From the NCBI GenBank assembly GCA_947471985.1, contig CANIZL010000054.1:1-44445 (forward strand): 44,445 bases of DNA, written 5' to 3'. A program made the position numbers and the translations under genes. A model generated the notes under the pieces. The model ran no database searches, had not been told where the DNA came from, and was given only the letters and a program-made list of their open reading frames with translations. Below, one piece after another: positions 10,576 to 19,273 of this stretch. Position 1 is the first letter of the stretch. Each line of letters opens with the position of its first letter. This DNA comes from Verrucomicrobiota bacterium. Lineage in GTDB: Bacteria > Verrucomicrobiota > Verrucomicrobiia > Limisphaerales > UBA9464.

Positions 10576-12198
10576 TTAGGATGAGATCTGTGGCCCGAAG
10601 TATGAATAGTCGATCTCCATGATCGCTCTGCGCGCATTCGTCGAGACCGTCTGCAACGAGCTGTCGGCCAAGATGGCACCAATGGCGACGAGGTCTTCCC
10701 TTTCGTTGGCGGCATCAATCAGGAGCCGCAGCGCGGGGAACTTGTCGGAGTCCATACTGATGGTCCCGTTCCGCAGAGAGTCTAGTGGTGCGGCGAGAGA
10801 GTCCGTTTTCTGAATCTCTGGGACAAGCGATTCGTAAGCTGCTTTCCGTTGGCCCGTGTTGCCATCAATGCGGGGCAAAAGCCTGTCGACGAGTGACTCT
10901 CTCCGTTTGTCACGGTTTGTGATAGAAGTTGCCAGAGATGTTGCGAGCGCTGAATTGGCGTCGACGGGCTTGGCGTTTGCCGCAGCCTGAAACAGCGGTT
11001 CGTATTCCGCCAAGCTCTTTCTGAGCTTGTTGCTCTTGGCAGCAGCGGCGTTGAGCTGTTTGATCAATTGGCCGATTTCTCCCGGTTTTAATGACCGAAG
11101 CAGGAAGAAGCACGGTCCTTTGGTTCCGCCGTAGTTGAGCGCGCTTGCGATGAATGGCCAGAGGCTGTGCGACGAGAGACCGCCTTTTGTTTCTTCCTCA
11201 GGGAGTCCAATATTGTCGATGCCGATCGCGGCGAATCGGTAAACCGAATTTATCGGAGGGAGCGACAGGATGCCTTTGTCCAACTCCCCATTGGCGTTGC
11301 CAACGTAGGCACTCCACGCGTCGGAGAGCTTGTCGAACTTCTTCTTCATTCCTTCGATGTAGATTGGCAGAGCCTCGGGATTCGAAGATTTATCGACGAC
11401 TTTAACCGCCGTGGCGTTGACTCCTTTTCCAACCTTAAACATCTCTCCAACATTCGCCTTCTGAAGACTTTTAATGAGGACAGAGATGTCCTGAGCGCGA
11501 GGTGTAACTTGGACTCGCTGCAGAGTTTTCAACCAATCGGGCTCCGACTTAGTCAGCTCGGGCAGCACTAAATAAATTCCTGTAATCGAAGCGCCTGCCT
11601 TTGATTTGTCGCCCGTTGATAGCAGTGCGGCCAACTCCTGCGCGATAAGGGTCCTCTCCTTGGGAAGTGCAGGAATTGCCGGAACGTGCTTTAGGTAAGG
11701 TTTCCACTTTGTGCTTTCCGCCAAGGCGAGAAGAAAATCTGCGACTGACTTCCCTGCCACGAAAGCCACATCGCTAGAAATGCCCGCACCTCCGTGAACG
11801 GCACATGCTCTGGCGGTGAAGATGACCGGAAATGTGCTGCACGCTGCATCCAATCTTTTGAGGTGAGCGGAAGCGTCAGGAACGCCGTGCGTTAGCGCTG
11901 CGAGCCGGGGGATCTTCGAGTTCAAAGTCGCTCGGAATGAGTCGAGGGCTTCGGATGCGGACAAGTAAAACCCGCTGTCCTTGCGGACAATCCCGAACGC
12001 TCCATGGACTTCATAAAGACAAGCGGAAATGGCCAAGTCCGCAGCAATGCCGATCAAGCCTATCTCAATTGCACCATCAGTGCTGACAGGTTCGTACGCT
12101 ACGGTCTTGGGAATGGACAGCATTCCAAACGCTGTCGTCAACGCTCTCTGGCTTACGATTAGCCGCTGGTCAGTTTCGGATTTCAGGAGACGGGGCAT
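10576..12198 (-). CDS. uncharacterised 540-residue protein in the defence island
   Basis: I do not recognise the family. The protein is soluble in appearance: no signal peptide or membrane helix, mixed alpha/beta composition and an alanine-rich helical C-terminal half. The N-terminal part has a histidine/glycine-rich patch (ARACAVHGGAGISSDVAF) that could be a helical HEPN-like or sensor fold, but there is no decisive motif. The gene starts with ATG at 12198, seven bases from the end of the hsdM/S remnant, and ends about 120 bp before the RecQ-PRTase ATG in the same direction. It therefore may be a third component of that operon or a passenger of the degraded restriction system. The frame is intact over 1.6 kb, which supports a functional gene. 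Confidence 0.75.
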   Translation of the reverse strand: MPRLLKSETDQRLIVSQRALTTAFGMLSIPKTVAYEPVSTDGAIEIGLIGIAADLAISACLYEVHGAFGIVRKDSGFYLSASEALDSFRATLNSKIPRLAALTHGVPDASAHLKRLDAACSTFPVIFTARACAVHGGAGISSDVAFVAGKSVADFLLALAESTKWKPYLKHVPAIPALPKERTLIAQELAALLSTGDKSKAGASITGIYLVLPELTKSEPDWLKTLQRVQVTPRAQDISVLIKSLQKANVGEMFKVGKGVNATAVKVVDKSSNPEALPIYIEGMKKKFDKLSDAWSAYVGNANGELDKGILSLPPINSVYRFAAIGIDNIGLPEEETKGGLSSHSLWPFIASALNYGGTKGPCFFLLRSLKPGEIGQLIKQLNAAAAKSNKLRKSLAEYEPLFQAAANAKPVDANSALATSLATSITNRDKRRESLVDRLLPRIDGNTGQRKAAYESLVPEIQKTDSLAAPLDSLRNGTISMDSDKFPALRLLIDAANEREDLVAIGAILADSSLQTVSTNARRAIMEIDYSYFGPQISS

Positions 12199-12204
12199 CG
12201 CAGG

Positions 12205-12831
12205 TCAGTTGGTTGTTTTGAGTTCGCCGCTCAGCAGCTTCGGCAGCAACGTATCCCGCAGGGTGGCCTGAGTGCGGGATTGATATCCGAGGATGTCGGC
12301 TTCGCCGGTCCGATTGGAGGATATGCTGCCGTTGGCGAGGACTAAGCCGACCACACCGTGGGGCGCGTGATGGTCGATGAAGTGCTGCGCCCACGTGAAT
12401 GTGGCGTTGCTCTTGGGAGGAAAGCTGGGACTTCGACATCCCACCCTGGCTCTCTCCCAATTCGAGGCGGAGAGGGAGAAGAAGCGCACGGCGTTGTCCT
12501 TGCGGAACCGGTCGGACTCGTTGAAGGGCGGATTAGCGAGGACGTAGTCGTAGCAGGGGGCGGGATGGCGGTTGCAGCAGATGGTGTCGGCGTGCTCGGG
12601 GCCGAACTCGTCCTCGATGACGCGTAGCGCGAGGTTTATCACCGCGAAGCGACGTAAGCCGCAATCAGCCTCGAAGGGTCGAATATGCAAGTGCGACCTG
12701 GGTTTGTACCCAGGTAAACCTCTTCGCGGCATCCCTTCGCGAGCTTTTCCCAGCTCTGCCCCGAGATCTGCCGTGATCCTGGCAACTGATGCACAGCCTT
12801 GTGGCATAATGGGGCCGTGATGAACCCCCAC
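12205..12831 (-). pseudogene. type I restriction-modification remnant: HsdM fragment joined to an HsdS tail
   Basis: The 208-codon frame is a mosaic. Residues about 62-112 and 141-180 match the catalytic part of HsdM (YDYVLANPPFNESD, with NPPF at 100-103, then ATFTWAQHFIDHHAPHGVVG and LVLANGSISSN). Between them about 20 residues of unrelated sequence (the FFSLSASNWERARVG stretch) interrupt the family. The final 20 residues (ATLRDTLLPKLLSGEL) are the conserved coiled-coil end of HsdS. The N-terminal half of HsdM, the HsdM C-terminus and almost all of HsdS are missing. The region before residue 62 is not HsdM-like. I read this as a deletion product of an hsdM-hsdS operon that kept an open frame by chance; function is unlikely. 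Confidence 0.82.
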
Positions 12832-12887
12832 CCCTCAATGGGGGGCATGGGAGCGCAACGGTCTCAGCCTCGAATCCTAGGCCAGAC

Positions 12888-12923
12888 GTCCAGGAAAGCC
12901 AGCCAAAAGCCAAATGAAGCGGA
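12888..12923 (+). repeat. 36-bp imperfect direct repeat, copy B
   Basis: Partner of the copy at 7021-7056, same orientation, about 31/36 identical. It sits just upstream (minus strand sense) of the hsdM/S remnant. The surrounding 12832-13015 stretch holds nothing else that I recognise. Confidence 0.6.
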
Positions 12924-13015
12924 TGCCCACGAGGTAGCCACTTCGGTCTCCGGATCGGAGTCGTTGGGCGTTTTCTCGATCGAGTTTCGACCGTCGTTAC
13001 CGCTGGGCGCAGCGC

Positions 13016-13264
13016 TCAGCCGGGGTGCTGGACGGACAGACGACCCCAGTGCTGTTGCAGGTAATCCACCACCAGACGGCGGTGGCGGTGATGATGCGTT
13101 GCCTCGCTGCAAAGTAGGCAGCCGCCCGTGATGGCGGCGGGATAGATCTGCTTTTCAATTTCCCTCTTTCTCACTAGGTCCAGGAAGGCCAGTTCGTAGT
13201 CCGGCCATTCCCTCCTGTGGTTCCCGAAGGCAGCAAGGCGGTGAGGTCGTTTCAGCGCAGCGCG
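13016..13264 (-). pseudogene. DUF488-family C-terminal remnant
   Basis: Read on the minus strand, about 80 codons resemble the C-terminal half of DUF488 proteins: RLAAFGNHRREWPDYELAF, then GGCLLCSEATHHHRHRRLVV and DYLQQHW. This includes the family's CLLC and HRRL signatures, although the usual Cys-His pair is altered (HHHRHRR). There is no start codon belonging to it; upstream the frame runs into the neighbouring 241-residue gene. It is thus a truncated gene, and one more sign that this stretch has lost DNA by deletion or recombination. Confidence 0.65.
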
Positions 13265-13274
13265 AGATTCGCGA

Positions 13275-14000
13275 TCACCTACGTCCTGGATCCGCTTGGC
13301 GGAGGCAGTCCAGCGCTTGGCGAAGCAGCCCGTTGGCGCGCGTCCATTGTGGGACCGGAGCGCTGGGTGGCACGGCGTTGAGTAGATCGCTGACGGCGTC
13401 GAAGGCCTCGACGAGCCGTTTCTGTTCCGGGGCGCGGAAACGGACGGTGTCCCAGCGGTCCATCTCACCGGAATCGAACAGGGCGCGGCGGATGGTGGCT
13501 TCGGGAACGAGCCCCTGCATCCAGGCGGTGAAGACTTCGGTGACCCACTCGTTGTGTTGGGTTTCGAGGACGTCCTTCATCCGCCAAAGGTTGAGGGCGT
13601 GGTTTCCGTTGAAAGTGGACCAGACGAATCGGCGCAGATGCTGGCCACTGTGGGTGTCGGGGTTTTCGCGAATGGAGTTGGCGAGGTTTTGCAGGGCCTC
13701 CTCGGCCGTGCGCTGACGGGTGGTCCGTCGGTCGAGTTCGGCTTGCGAAAGGAATGAGGGCGCGGCGAGGACGACGGCCAGGAGTTGGCGAATGGCTTCA
13801 GGGGGCGCCTCCTTGAGTTCCGACCGCCAGGCCTTGGATCCGTCGCCGGGAATGGCATGGAGAACGGAGCCCTCCACCCGGACGGTGGCGCGGCCGTTGG
13901 TGAAGGTGGCGGGAGCCGTGCGTTGGAAGCCGTGGTTTTCGAGGAGTTCCTTGAGCCAGGGTTGTTCGGTGAGTTGTGGACGGGCGAGTTCTGGAGCCAT
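13275..14000 (-). CDS. uncharacterised 241-residue protein downstream of the relaxase
   Basis: No family is recognised. The sequence is soluble, moderately charged, and has a helical pattern with a tryptophan-rich middle (RRFVWSTFNGNHALNLWRMKD). The ATG at 14000 is followed by an uninterrupted frame. It runs in the same direction as the relaxase gene, 240 bp away, with a large inverted repeat between them. Its C-terminal end abuts the DUF488 remnant, so the natural stop may have been altered. It may be a mobile-element accessory gene; this is only inferred from position. Confidence 0.6.
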   Translation of the reverse strand: MAPELARPQLTEQPWLKELLENHGFQRTAPATFTNGRATVRVEGSVLHAIPGDGSKAWRSELKEAPPEAIRQLLAVVLAAPSFLSQAELDRRTTRQRTAEEALQNLANSIRENPDTHSGQHLRRFVWSTFNGNHALNLWRMKDVLETQHNEWVTEVFTAWMQGLVPEATIRRALFDSGEMDRWDTVRFRAPEQKRLVEAFDAVSDLLNAVPPSAPVPQWTRANGLLRQALDCLRQADPGRR

Positions 14001-14111
14001 TCCTGGGTCTTACCATGTCTGCACAACGTCTCGAAAGAGGGGAACTGCAACCGGGCTGCGTCCCGCTCCTGCATCATTACGGAGTAAAAGGTCACCGGCG
14101 GAAAAACCAGT

Positions 14112-14197
14112 CCCCAACGGGCGTAGCGCCGCTGTGGACCGATCCGCCGACCCGCCAGGTCGCGGTCCACAGCGTAGCGCCCGGGGCCCCGTTGGGG
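14112..14197. repeat. 86-bp two-tier inverted repeat behind the relaxase gene
   Basis: The outer arms CCCCAACGG (14112-14120) and CCGTTGGGG (14189-14197) pair over 9 bp. The inner arms GCTGTGGACCG (14131-14141) and CGGTCCACAGC (14163-14173) pair over 11 bp. An asymmetric internal loop contains GCGTAGCG on both sides. It lies between the relaxase stop and the next gene. It could act as a transcription stop or messenger-end stabiliser, or be a dispersed REP-like element. There is no T-tract typical of a Rho-independent terminator. Confidence 0.75.
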
Positions 14198-14240
14198 GCG
14201 GTTTCCTGGGATTCGCGGTTCCGGCGCCGCTCCCTTCGGG

Positions 14241-16919
14241 TCAGTGGGAATGTCCCTGCGATTGAGAGTTGGACTGGGAATTCGACGGCCCCGCAGCGCG
14301 ACGCCGTTTCTCCTCCTCCCGCCGGATGTCGTCTTCCTTCCGACGCGTTTCTTCCGCTTCGCGGGCTGCGCGCAACCTTTCCTGTTCGGCGCGTTTCGTT
14401 TCTTCCTCCGTACCGTATTGGTCGCGCATCTGGGCATGGCCATCAGCGGTAAAGAACTTGGTGTGCTCGGAGGCTACGTAGATCCGGACGGGAGTCTTGG
14501 TGCGTTGTTTGACGATGGCGGCCAACTCTTGGGCAGAATCATTGGCCTCGAACAGTACATGGGCGAATCGGGACCGGGATTTCCGGGCGTCCCGGTGGGT
14601 CACGGCATAGGCCAAATCGATGATGGGGCAGTTCCCGGTCGGAATGGTGACCGTTTTGCCGGAATCGAGAGCCACCTGAATGCTGATCGAATTGACCTTG
14701 GTCACGGTTCCTAGGTCGTCCGGTTCCACGCCGTAGCTGCGTTTCCCACGGCGGAAGATGATCCGGTCGTTCTGGTGGACGATGGTGCCACCGACCAACG
14801 TTCCGGTCTTGGCGATGTGACCGCCCTTTTGCCGACGCTTCTGTGCGGCCTTGTTCAAAACATCGGCCCGCTTGCGGGTCTGGGTTAGAATCAGGTTGTC
14901 CTCGGGATACTTCATGGCCTTCCCGGTCCAGTCGTTGATGAGGCTTCGGAACGTCTCAAGGTCCGTCTTGGCGATCACAATCTGCGAACGGCGGAGCCGC
15001 TTGTCACCCAGCCCCCACTCACTCGGGTTCCATTTGGTGGAATTGATCCGGTCATCGCGGAAGAGGATCCGCTTCACGCCGGTGGCAAGGACGGCAGCGA
15101 GCGTCTCCCGGATCTGACGCTCCATCCGGGTTCGAGTCCGGTCCAACGGAAGGATCAGGCGGCGCTTGAGCCCGAGCGGGTCCCGGTTCGGCGTCACCAC
15201 CAGCCCGGGAAGCTTGAGCTTGGACACGGGATTCCAGTCGGGGGCATTCCGAAAGACGCGCACGTCCCGCACCTCCAGAAGGAAGAAGCGAAGGTCAATC
15301 GCCCACCGCGGGCCACCCTGCTGGGGTGTCTCCTTCCGAATCCGGAAGCTCGCGAACGGTCCCTTCTTCTGGTTGCCCTGGCCCTTATCGGCCGATTGCT
15401 TTCGACCCTTGGACTCCTTGGCGCGTTCGCGGGCGCGCCGGAACTCCTCCTTGGATTTGTCTTTCTGCTCGGCGTGTTCCCCGTCGGCCTTCCGCGATTT
15501 CGCCCGGGACTTCTCCTTGGAATCCTCATGGGCGCTACCCTGGGTCTTCTCCTCCGAAGTTTGGGCGGTCTTGGTCTGGGTTGGCGACGGTTCTTTGTCG
15601 TGCGCTTTCTGTTGCTCTCGGTTCTGTGCCTTGGCCTCCGCCTTCCTCTGGGTCAACTCGAACGCCTTTTTCAGCCGGGCCTCAAGGTGGATCATTCTCC
15701 GCTGTGCGTCGTTGATGCTTCGCAACTGCTCGCGGGCTTCCTTCCTGCCCGCCTTGATCGCCTCGGCGAACTCGGTCTGTTGCCGCTCATTCTTGACGCC
15801 GTCGGATTTCCGGAACTTGGGCGCGGCGGAGTAAACAGCGGCGGCTATCTGGCGGGCCGAAAGTCCGGAGTCCTGCGTGATGCTGGCGACCGCCTCCAGG
15901 ACCTCGGCCCGGGTCAACGTCCCTTGGTGCTTTCCCATCGCCGTGCGGACGGCTTCCGCGAGCAAGCCCATTTCGAGATTCCGTGCAGCGATGCTCTTGG
16001 TAGGCCCCATGAGCCGGGTCACCTCATTCTCCGTCCAACCGAACTCCTTGCCGACATCCCGCCATTGGGGAAACAGCTGCTCCCGCGGAACGTGTTCTTT
16101 GGCCCGCCGAGTTGACCGCGCCGCCGCTTCCGCTGCCACCGCACCGTAGTCGCCCACCGCCTCGCATTGGGCGAGGACCTCCTTCCGGCGCGTCGAAAAC
16201 CGGTCGATCAGTTCGGGACTCACGCCCTTGACCTCGAACCAACTCTCCACCTGCTGGATGGGCCACTGGAGGTCCCGACGGAGGAGTGACGCCAGCTCAC
16301 ACCGCTGGAGGTGACCAACGGTCTTCTTGAATTCGTACAGGGCGTTGGTCCAAAGCGCCCCGGTCGTCCTGTCGTCCCGAATGCCGACGTTGAAGCAGAC
16401 CACGTGGTAGTGGAGCTGTGGATCCTGGGCGCGGCTGGTACCGTGCTGGAACATCGCGTAGCAGAAGCCGACCTTTTCCCGGATCCGCCCGCCCACTCCG
16501 CGCCGGGAGTAACCGGCAAACTCCTCCATCATCGACAACGCGGTTCGGACGGACTCCTCGAACGCCCGCTCGATGGCGCGACGCTCATCCGCCGAAGCCA
16601 GCGCCCAACACACGCTGACGGATTTGGGAACGGAGAAGGTCAAATCCCAGCCGGGAACCCGCTTGTGGTAGCCGGACCGTTGGCCAGCGTTCTGGACGAA
16701 GGCGACCTTGCCGGTGGGGGAGAAACCTGCGAACAGGTTCTGAAAATGTTCGGCCTGAACCTGCCCAACCAAGCCCATCAGTTCGGCCCCTTTGCCGTGC
16801 CACTGACCGGGAGGTTCGCCACCATTCAGGTAGTAGTCCTCCCGGGCCAGATTCAGGTAGTAGTCGGCCGAACCAATGGAGGTTTTAAGGATCGAGAGCA
16901 TCGTGATTCGGAGGGCCAT
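14241..16919 (-). CDS. MobF (TrwC/TraI-type) conjugative relaxase with an eroded helicase region
   Basis: An 892-residue protein. It would cut one strand at oriT, stay bound to the 5' end and pilot it to the recipient. With the ATG at 16919 (GGAGG four bases upstream), tyrosine pairs fall at 20-21 and 29-30 (ADYYLNLAREDYYLNGG), the MobF arrangement, and the metal-binding histidines at 159, 170 and 172 (HGTSRAQDPQLHYHV). Residues about 400-530 are a charged Lys/Glu/Gln linker. The C-terminal part keeps fragments of the SF1B helicase end: an SH3-like segment (NDRIIFRRGKRSYGVEPDDLGTV) and LAYAVTHRDARKSR where motif VI would be. No Walker A GxxGxGKT is present. It is therefore probably a relaxase without ATP-driven unwinding, needing a helicase in trans. 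Confidence 0.9.
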   Translation of the reverse strand: MALRITMLSILKTSIGSADYYLNLAREDYYLNGGEPPGQWHGKGAELMGLVGQVQAEHFQNLFAGFSPTGKVAFVQNAGQRSGYHKRVPGWDLTFSVPKSVSVCWALASADERRAIERAFEESVRTALSMMEEFAGYSRRGVGGRIREKVGFCYAMFQHGTSRAQDPQLHYHVVCFNVGIRDDRTTGALWTNALYEFKKTVGHLQRCELASLLRRDLQWPIQQVESWFEVKGVSPELIDRFSTRRKEVLAQCEAVGDYGAVAAEAAARSTRRAKEHVPREQLFPQWRDVGKEFGWTENEVTRLMGPTKSIAARNLEMGLLAEAVRTAMGKHQGTLTRAEVLEAVASITQDSGLSARQIAAAVYSAAPKFRKSDGVKNERQQTEFAEAIKAGRKEAREQLRSINDAQRRMIHLEARLKKAFELTQRKAEAKAQNREQQKAHDKEPSPTQTKTAQTSEEKTQGSAHEDSKEKSRAKSRKADGEHAEQKDKSKEEFRRARERAKESKGRKQSADKGQGNQKKGPFASFRIRKETPQQGGPRWAIDLRFFLLEVRDVRVFRNAPDWNPVSKLKLPGLVVTPNRDPLGLKRRLILPLDRTRTRMERQIRETLAAVLATGVKRILFRDDRINSTKWNPSEWGLGDKRLRRSQIVIAKTDLETFRSLINDWTGKAMKYPEDNLILTQTRKRADVLNKAAQKRRQKGGHIAKTGTLVGGTIVHQNDRIIFRRGKRSYGVEPDDLGTVTKVNSISIQVALDSGKTVTIPTGNCPIIDLAYAVTHRDARKSRSRFAHVLFEANDSAQELAAIVKQRTKTPVRIYVASEHTKFFTADGHAQMRDQYGTEEETKRAEQERLRAAREAEETRRKEDDIRREEEKRRRAAGPSNSQSNSQSQGHSH

Positions 16920-16991
16920 CGGTCCTCCGCAAGTGCTGTCTTTCCGGGACGAGAAAAACGGACAAAAACCGGCTCCTTTGGAAAAGGCCCT

Positions 16992-17056
16992 TTGTAAACA
17001 TTGCAAGTCGCTATCCAGGAGCAGCTTCAGCAGCGAAAACTGACGGATGTTTACAA
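16992..17056. repeat. 10-bp inverted repeat upstream of the relaxase, possible oriT or operator
   Basis: TTGTAAACAT (16992-17001) and ATGTTTACAA (17047-17056) are perfect inverted copies 45 bp apart, 73-137 bp before the relaxase start. MobF origins of transfer commonly lie beside the relaxase gene and contain inverted repeats. I cannot place a nic site. The TGTAAACA core also occurs upstream of parA (29807-29814), so a shared regulator site is an alternative. Confidence 0.5.
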
Positions 17057-17525
17057 GGCTGTTAACACCGCAACTCTTAGCGAGCCAGAGCCTTGAAGCC
17101 TGCTGCGGTCGTTGGCGTTAACTGCACCGAAGGTGCCTCAGGTGTGTATTCCTTCTTTTGGGATCTTGGAACTTGGGATCGGGGAATCACGGTACGCTTC
17201 GTTTGGGTTCCAAAATTTTGGATTTGGTTCCTAGCCTGAGTATTCAGGTTCAGGAGTTTTTTGGCTGTTGGACCGGGTGGTTGATGGGATTGGCGACACT
17301 CTGGAATCGAGTCGGCTTCGAGGTGGTTCCACGGTCGACAGGAGATTCGGTTGATGACTGAACGCGGTCGATTCTCGACCGCGCTCAGTGGGTTGGGACA
17401 GGTGGCGAGTTCATTCCAGCCAGATTGTCGTAAACCGGGTTTTGAAGTCGGTCACGACCATGAAGAATCGGTCTCCGCGAAGCGGATACCTCGCGGTCGA
17501 TTTCCCTCTGAAGCGGGCGGCGATG
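17057..17525. other. 469-bp non-coding stretch with one strong hairpin
   Basis: No credible gene is seen. It contains GCACC-GAA-GGTGC and a perfect 9-bp inverted repeat CGCGGTCGA / TCGACCGCG with a 3-nt loop at 17363-17383. As the relaxase points away from it, this region may hold the relaxase promoter and part of oriT; that is inference. Confidence 0.5.
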
Positions 17526-17790
17526 TCGTTCGCCGCCGCGCCGCGCCGCGGAGCGGGAACAGGGCTCCCGCCCTGGGCGGGAAACCTTTCAGGCCACGGC
17601 GAAGTCCACGGGGTCGGAAGGGCTTTCCGGAACGGAGGCGCTCAAGGTGGAGCGCAGGTGCGAACCCGTGGGTGAGCTGCCGAGCAATACCTTGAACGCC
17701 GGGAGTGGAGGGAAGTCGTTCCGACAGCGGAGGGGAAACCCCGGAGCGACCGGGCGAAGCCGGTGAAACAGAGCCCGCCACCGGCGGGCT
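17526..17790. repeat. structured intergenic repeat, copy 1 (short form)
   Basis: About 265 bp, nearly identical to 18746-19010. It contains three hairpins: CCCGCC/GGCGGG near its start, TCAAGGT (17642-17648) / ACCTTGA (17689-17695), and CCCGCC/GGCGGG at its end (17774-17788). It lacks the long upstream hairpin module of copies 2-4. Confidence 0.85.
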
Positions 17791-17912
17791 GCCGTTTGGC
17801 CCAATGAGCAGGATCCGGAGTTGCCGAAGTGTCCAATGGTTCGTTGCTGACCGTACCCCGTGAACGCCCGGCATCGGTCCGGGCGGTCCACGGCGGCGGA
17901 GATATCCGCCCA

Positions 17913-18521
17913 TCAGTATCCGACGTTGTTCGAGATCACGATAAGCACTCGTCTTCGTGACTCAGTCTGCCTCTCCCTGATGAACCAGTCCTTCGGGTTG
18001 AGAAACTTCTCGGGATCGAAAGAGAATCCTTCCTCGTTGTGCGCCATCAGGAATTGGTAAACATCGGGGTAGCGTTTCCTCATCACTTCCACGGCTGCCT
18101 GCCGGAAGAGGGTCGCCGATGGCATCTCCATGGGTCGGTCGAAAACGTAGGCTTCCCGGTCACGGACTTCGTCAGCCTCCAGGTTTTCGAGGTCGAGCTT
18201 TTCGTCGTTGCGAACCGTGTAGTAAACTCGCATCCAGTTCTCGACTGTGTCCCCTCCGAGCCCTTGAACAATCTCGATCACGTTCAGGAGGTCTCTGGGC
18301 GAAATCGACGGAGCCGTTCCGACGACCGTAGCTATCCCGAAATGATCTCCTCTCGGCCAGAACCAGGCCGATCCGTCCGTGGCCTCATCCCAGTTGAGTA
18401 CTTCGTCCGCTGTCAGCCTGCGTCGAAACGGGCCGTGATCCCGAAATGAGTACCCTCCAAAGGTTCCAAGGTTGAAGGGGCAGATTCTTCGTTCGGTCTT
18501 CGTCTTCTCGGCTAATTCCAT
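17913..18521 (-). CDS. uncharacterised protein, paralogue A of a tandem pair
   Basis: A 202-residue protein of unknown family, clearly homologous to the gene at 19274-19864: both share FxLGxFxGxxFR near the N-terminus, then RxLTxDEVxNWD and FWPxG, and a similar spacing of the later helical part. There is no signal peptide or membrane helix. I chose the ATG at 18521 because GGAG lies six bases upstream; another ATG at 18527 is in frame. The same frame stays open back to 19067 only because it runs through the upstream repeat, which is not coding. The gene begins 27 bp after repeat copy 2 and ends 120 bp before copy 1, so it sits like a cassette between repeats. Function unknown. Confidence 0.8.
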   Translation of the reverse strand: MELAEKTKTERRICPFNLGTFGGYSFRDHGPFRRRLTADEVLNWDEATDGSAWFWPRGDHFGIATVVGTAPSISPRDLLNVIEIVQGLGGDTVENWMRVYYTVRNDEKLDLENLEADEVRDREAYVFDRPMEMPSATLFRQAAVEVMRKRYPDVYQFLMAHNEEGFSFDPEKFLNPKDWFIRERQTESRRRVLIVISNNVGY

Positions 18522-18547
18522 GTTCATCTCCGTCGTTGGTTTCGGCA

Positions 18548-19018
18548 CCCCAACCCCAAGAAAGGCTTTCCTGGGGAGAGGGGGTGTTTTCACTTGGCTG
18601 CGAACACCCCCTCTCCCCGGGAAAGGCTTCCAACACAGCCAGCCCGCAGGGCTGACCGCTTGGAGGGATGGCGGAGTCAACGCGGGAACAAGCGACGGCG
18701 AATGACGAAGCAAGCTTAGTGACAGCTCTGCTGGCACGGGCTTGCTCGTTCGCCGTTGCGCCGCGTTGCGGAGCGGAAACAGGGCTCCCGCCCTGGGCGG
18801 GAAACCTTTCAGGCCACGGCGAAGTCCACGGGGTCGGAAGGGCTTTCCGGAACGGAGGCGCTCAAGGTGGAGCGCAGGAGCGAACCCATGGGGTGAGCTG
18901 CCGAGCAATACCTTGAACGCCGGGAGTGGAGGGAAGTCGTTCCGACAGCGGAGGGGGAAACCCCGGAGCGACCTGGCGTAGCCGGTGACACGGCGCCCGC
19001 CATCGGCGGGCTGCCTTT
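18548..19018. repeat. structured intergenic repeat, copy 2 (full form)
   Basis: About 470 bp. The left module (about 18561-18630) folds into a stem of roughly 25 bp: GGCTTTCC and GGGGAGAGGGGGTGTT against AACACCCCCTCTCCCC and GGAAAGGC, with one mismatch. The right module from 18746 repeats copy 1, including TCAAGGT (18862-18868) / ACCTTGA (18910-18916) and CCCGCC/GGCGGG at 18996-19010. It lies immediately upstream of the 202-residue gene. Confidence 0.88.
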
Positions 19019-19070
19019 TGCATCGAACCGTTTCGCGGGCAGAAAAAAGCCCGCCGAAGCGGGCCAAACC

Positions 19071-19262
19071 TCAGGACGGTTTAGTTCGTTGGAGATGCTT
19101 CTGATCGGACAGCCATCGGTCGAGCGCCATGACGGAACCGAAGACGTGATCCACCAGCTCGAACAGGTCGGCTTCGATGAAGCTCTTCCGGTTTTCATCC
19201 GTGTACAGGTGATCGATGACTCGTTCCAGGTGCTTCAAGACCTCGGGGTCCACTCGTTGCAT
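19071..19262 (-). CDS. small uncharacterised acidic protein
   Basis: A 63-residue helical protein (LKHLERVIDHLYTDENRKSF...FELVDHVFGSVMALDRWL). The ATG at 19262 has a textbook AGGAGG seven bases upstream, which sets the start and supports translation. It follows the 196-residue gene by 11 bases in the same direction, so the two form a small operon inside one repeat-flanked cassette. It could be a partner protein of that gene. No family recognised. Confidence 0.72.
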   Translation of the reverse strand: MQRVDPEVLKHLERVIDHLYTDENRKSFIEADLFELVDHVFGSVMALDRWLSDQKHLQRTKPS

Positions 19263-19273
19263 GGGTATCCCTC

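Noticed and set aside
15396-16115. 239-codon plus-strand ORF with hydrophobic stretches
   Set aside because: It is the complement of the relaxase gene's Lys/Glu-rich linker, which gives artificial leucine- and phenylalanine-rich sequence.
18522-19067. N-terminal extension of the 202-residue gene giving a 384-codon ORF
   Set aside because: The extension translates the non-coding repeat, which is also present elsewhere in other frames; a good ribosome-binding site marks the start at 18521.
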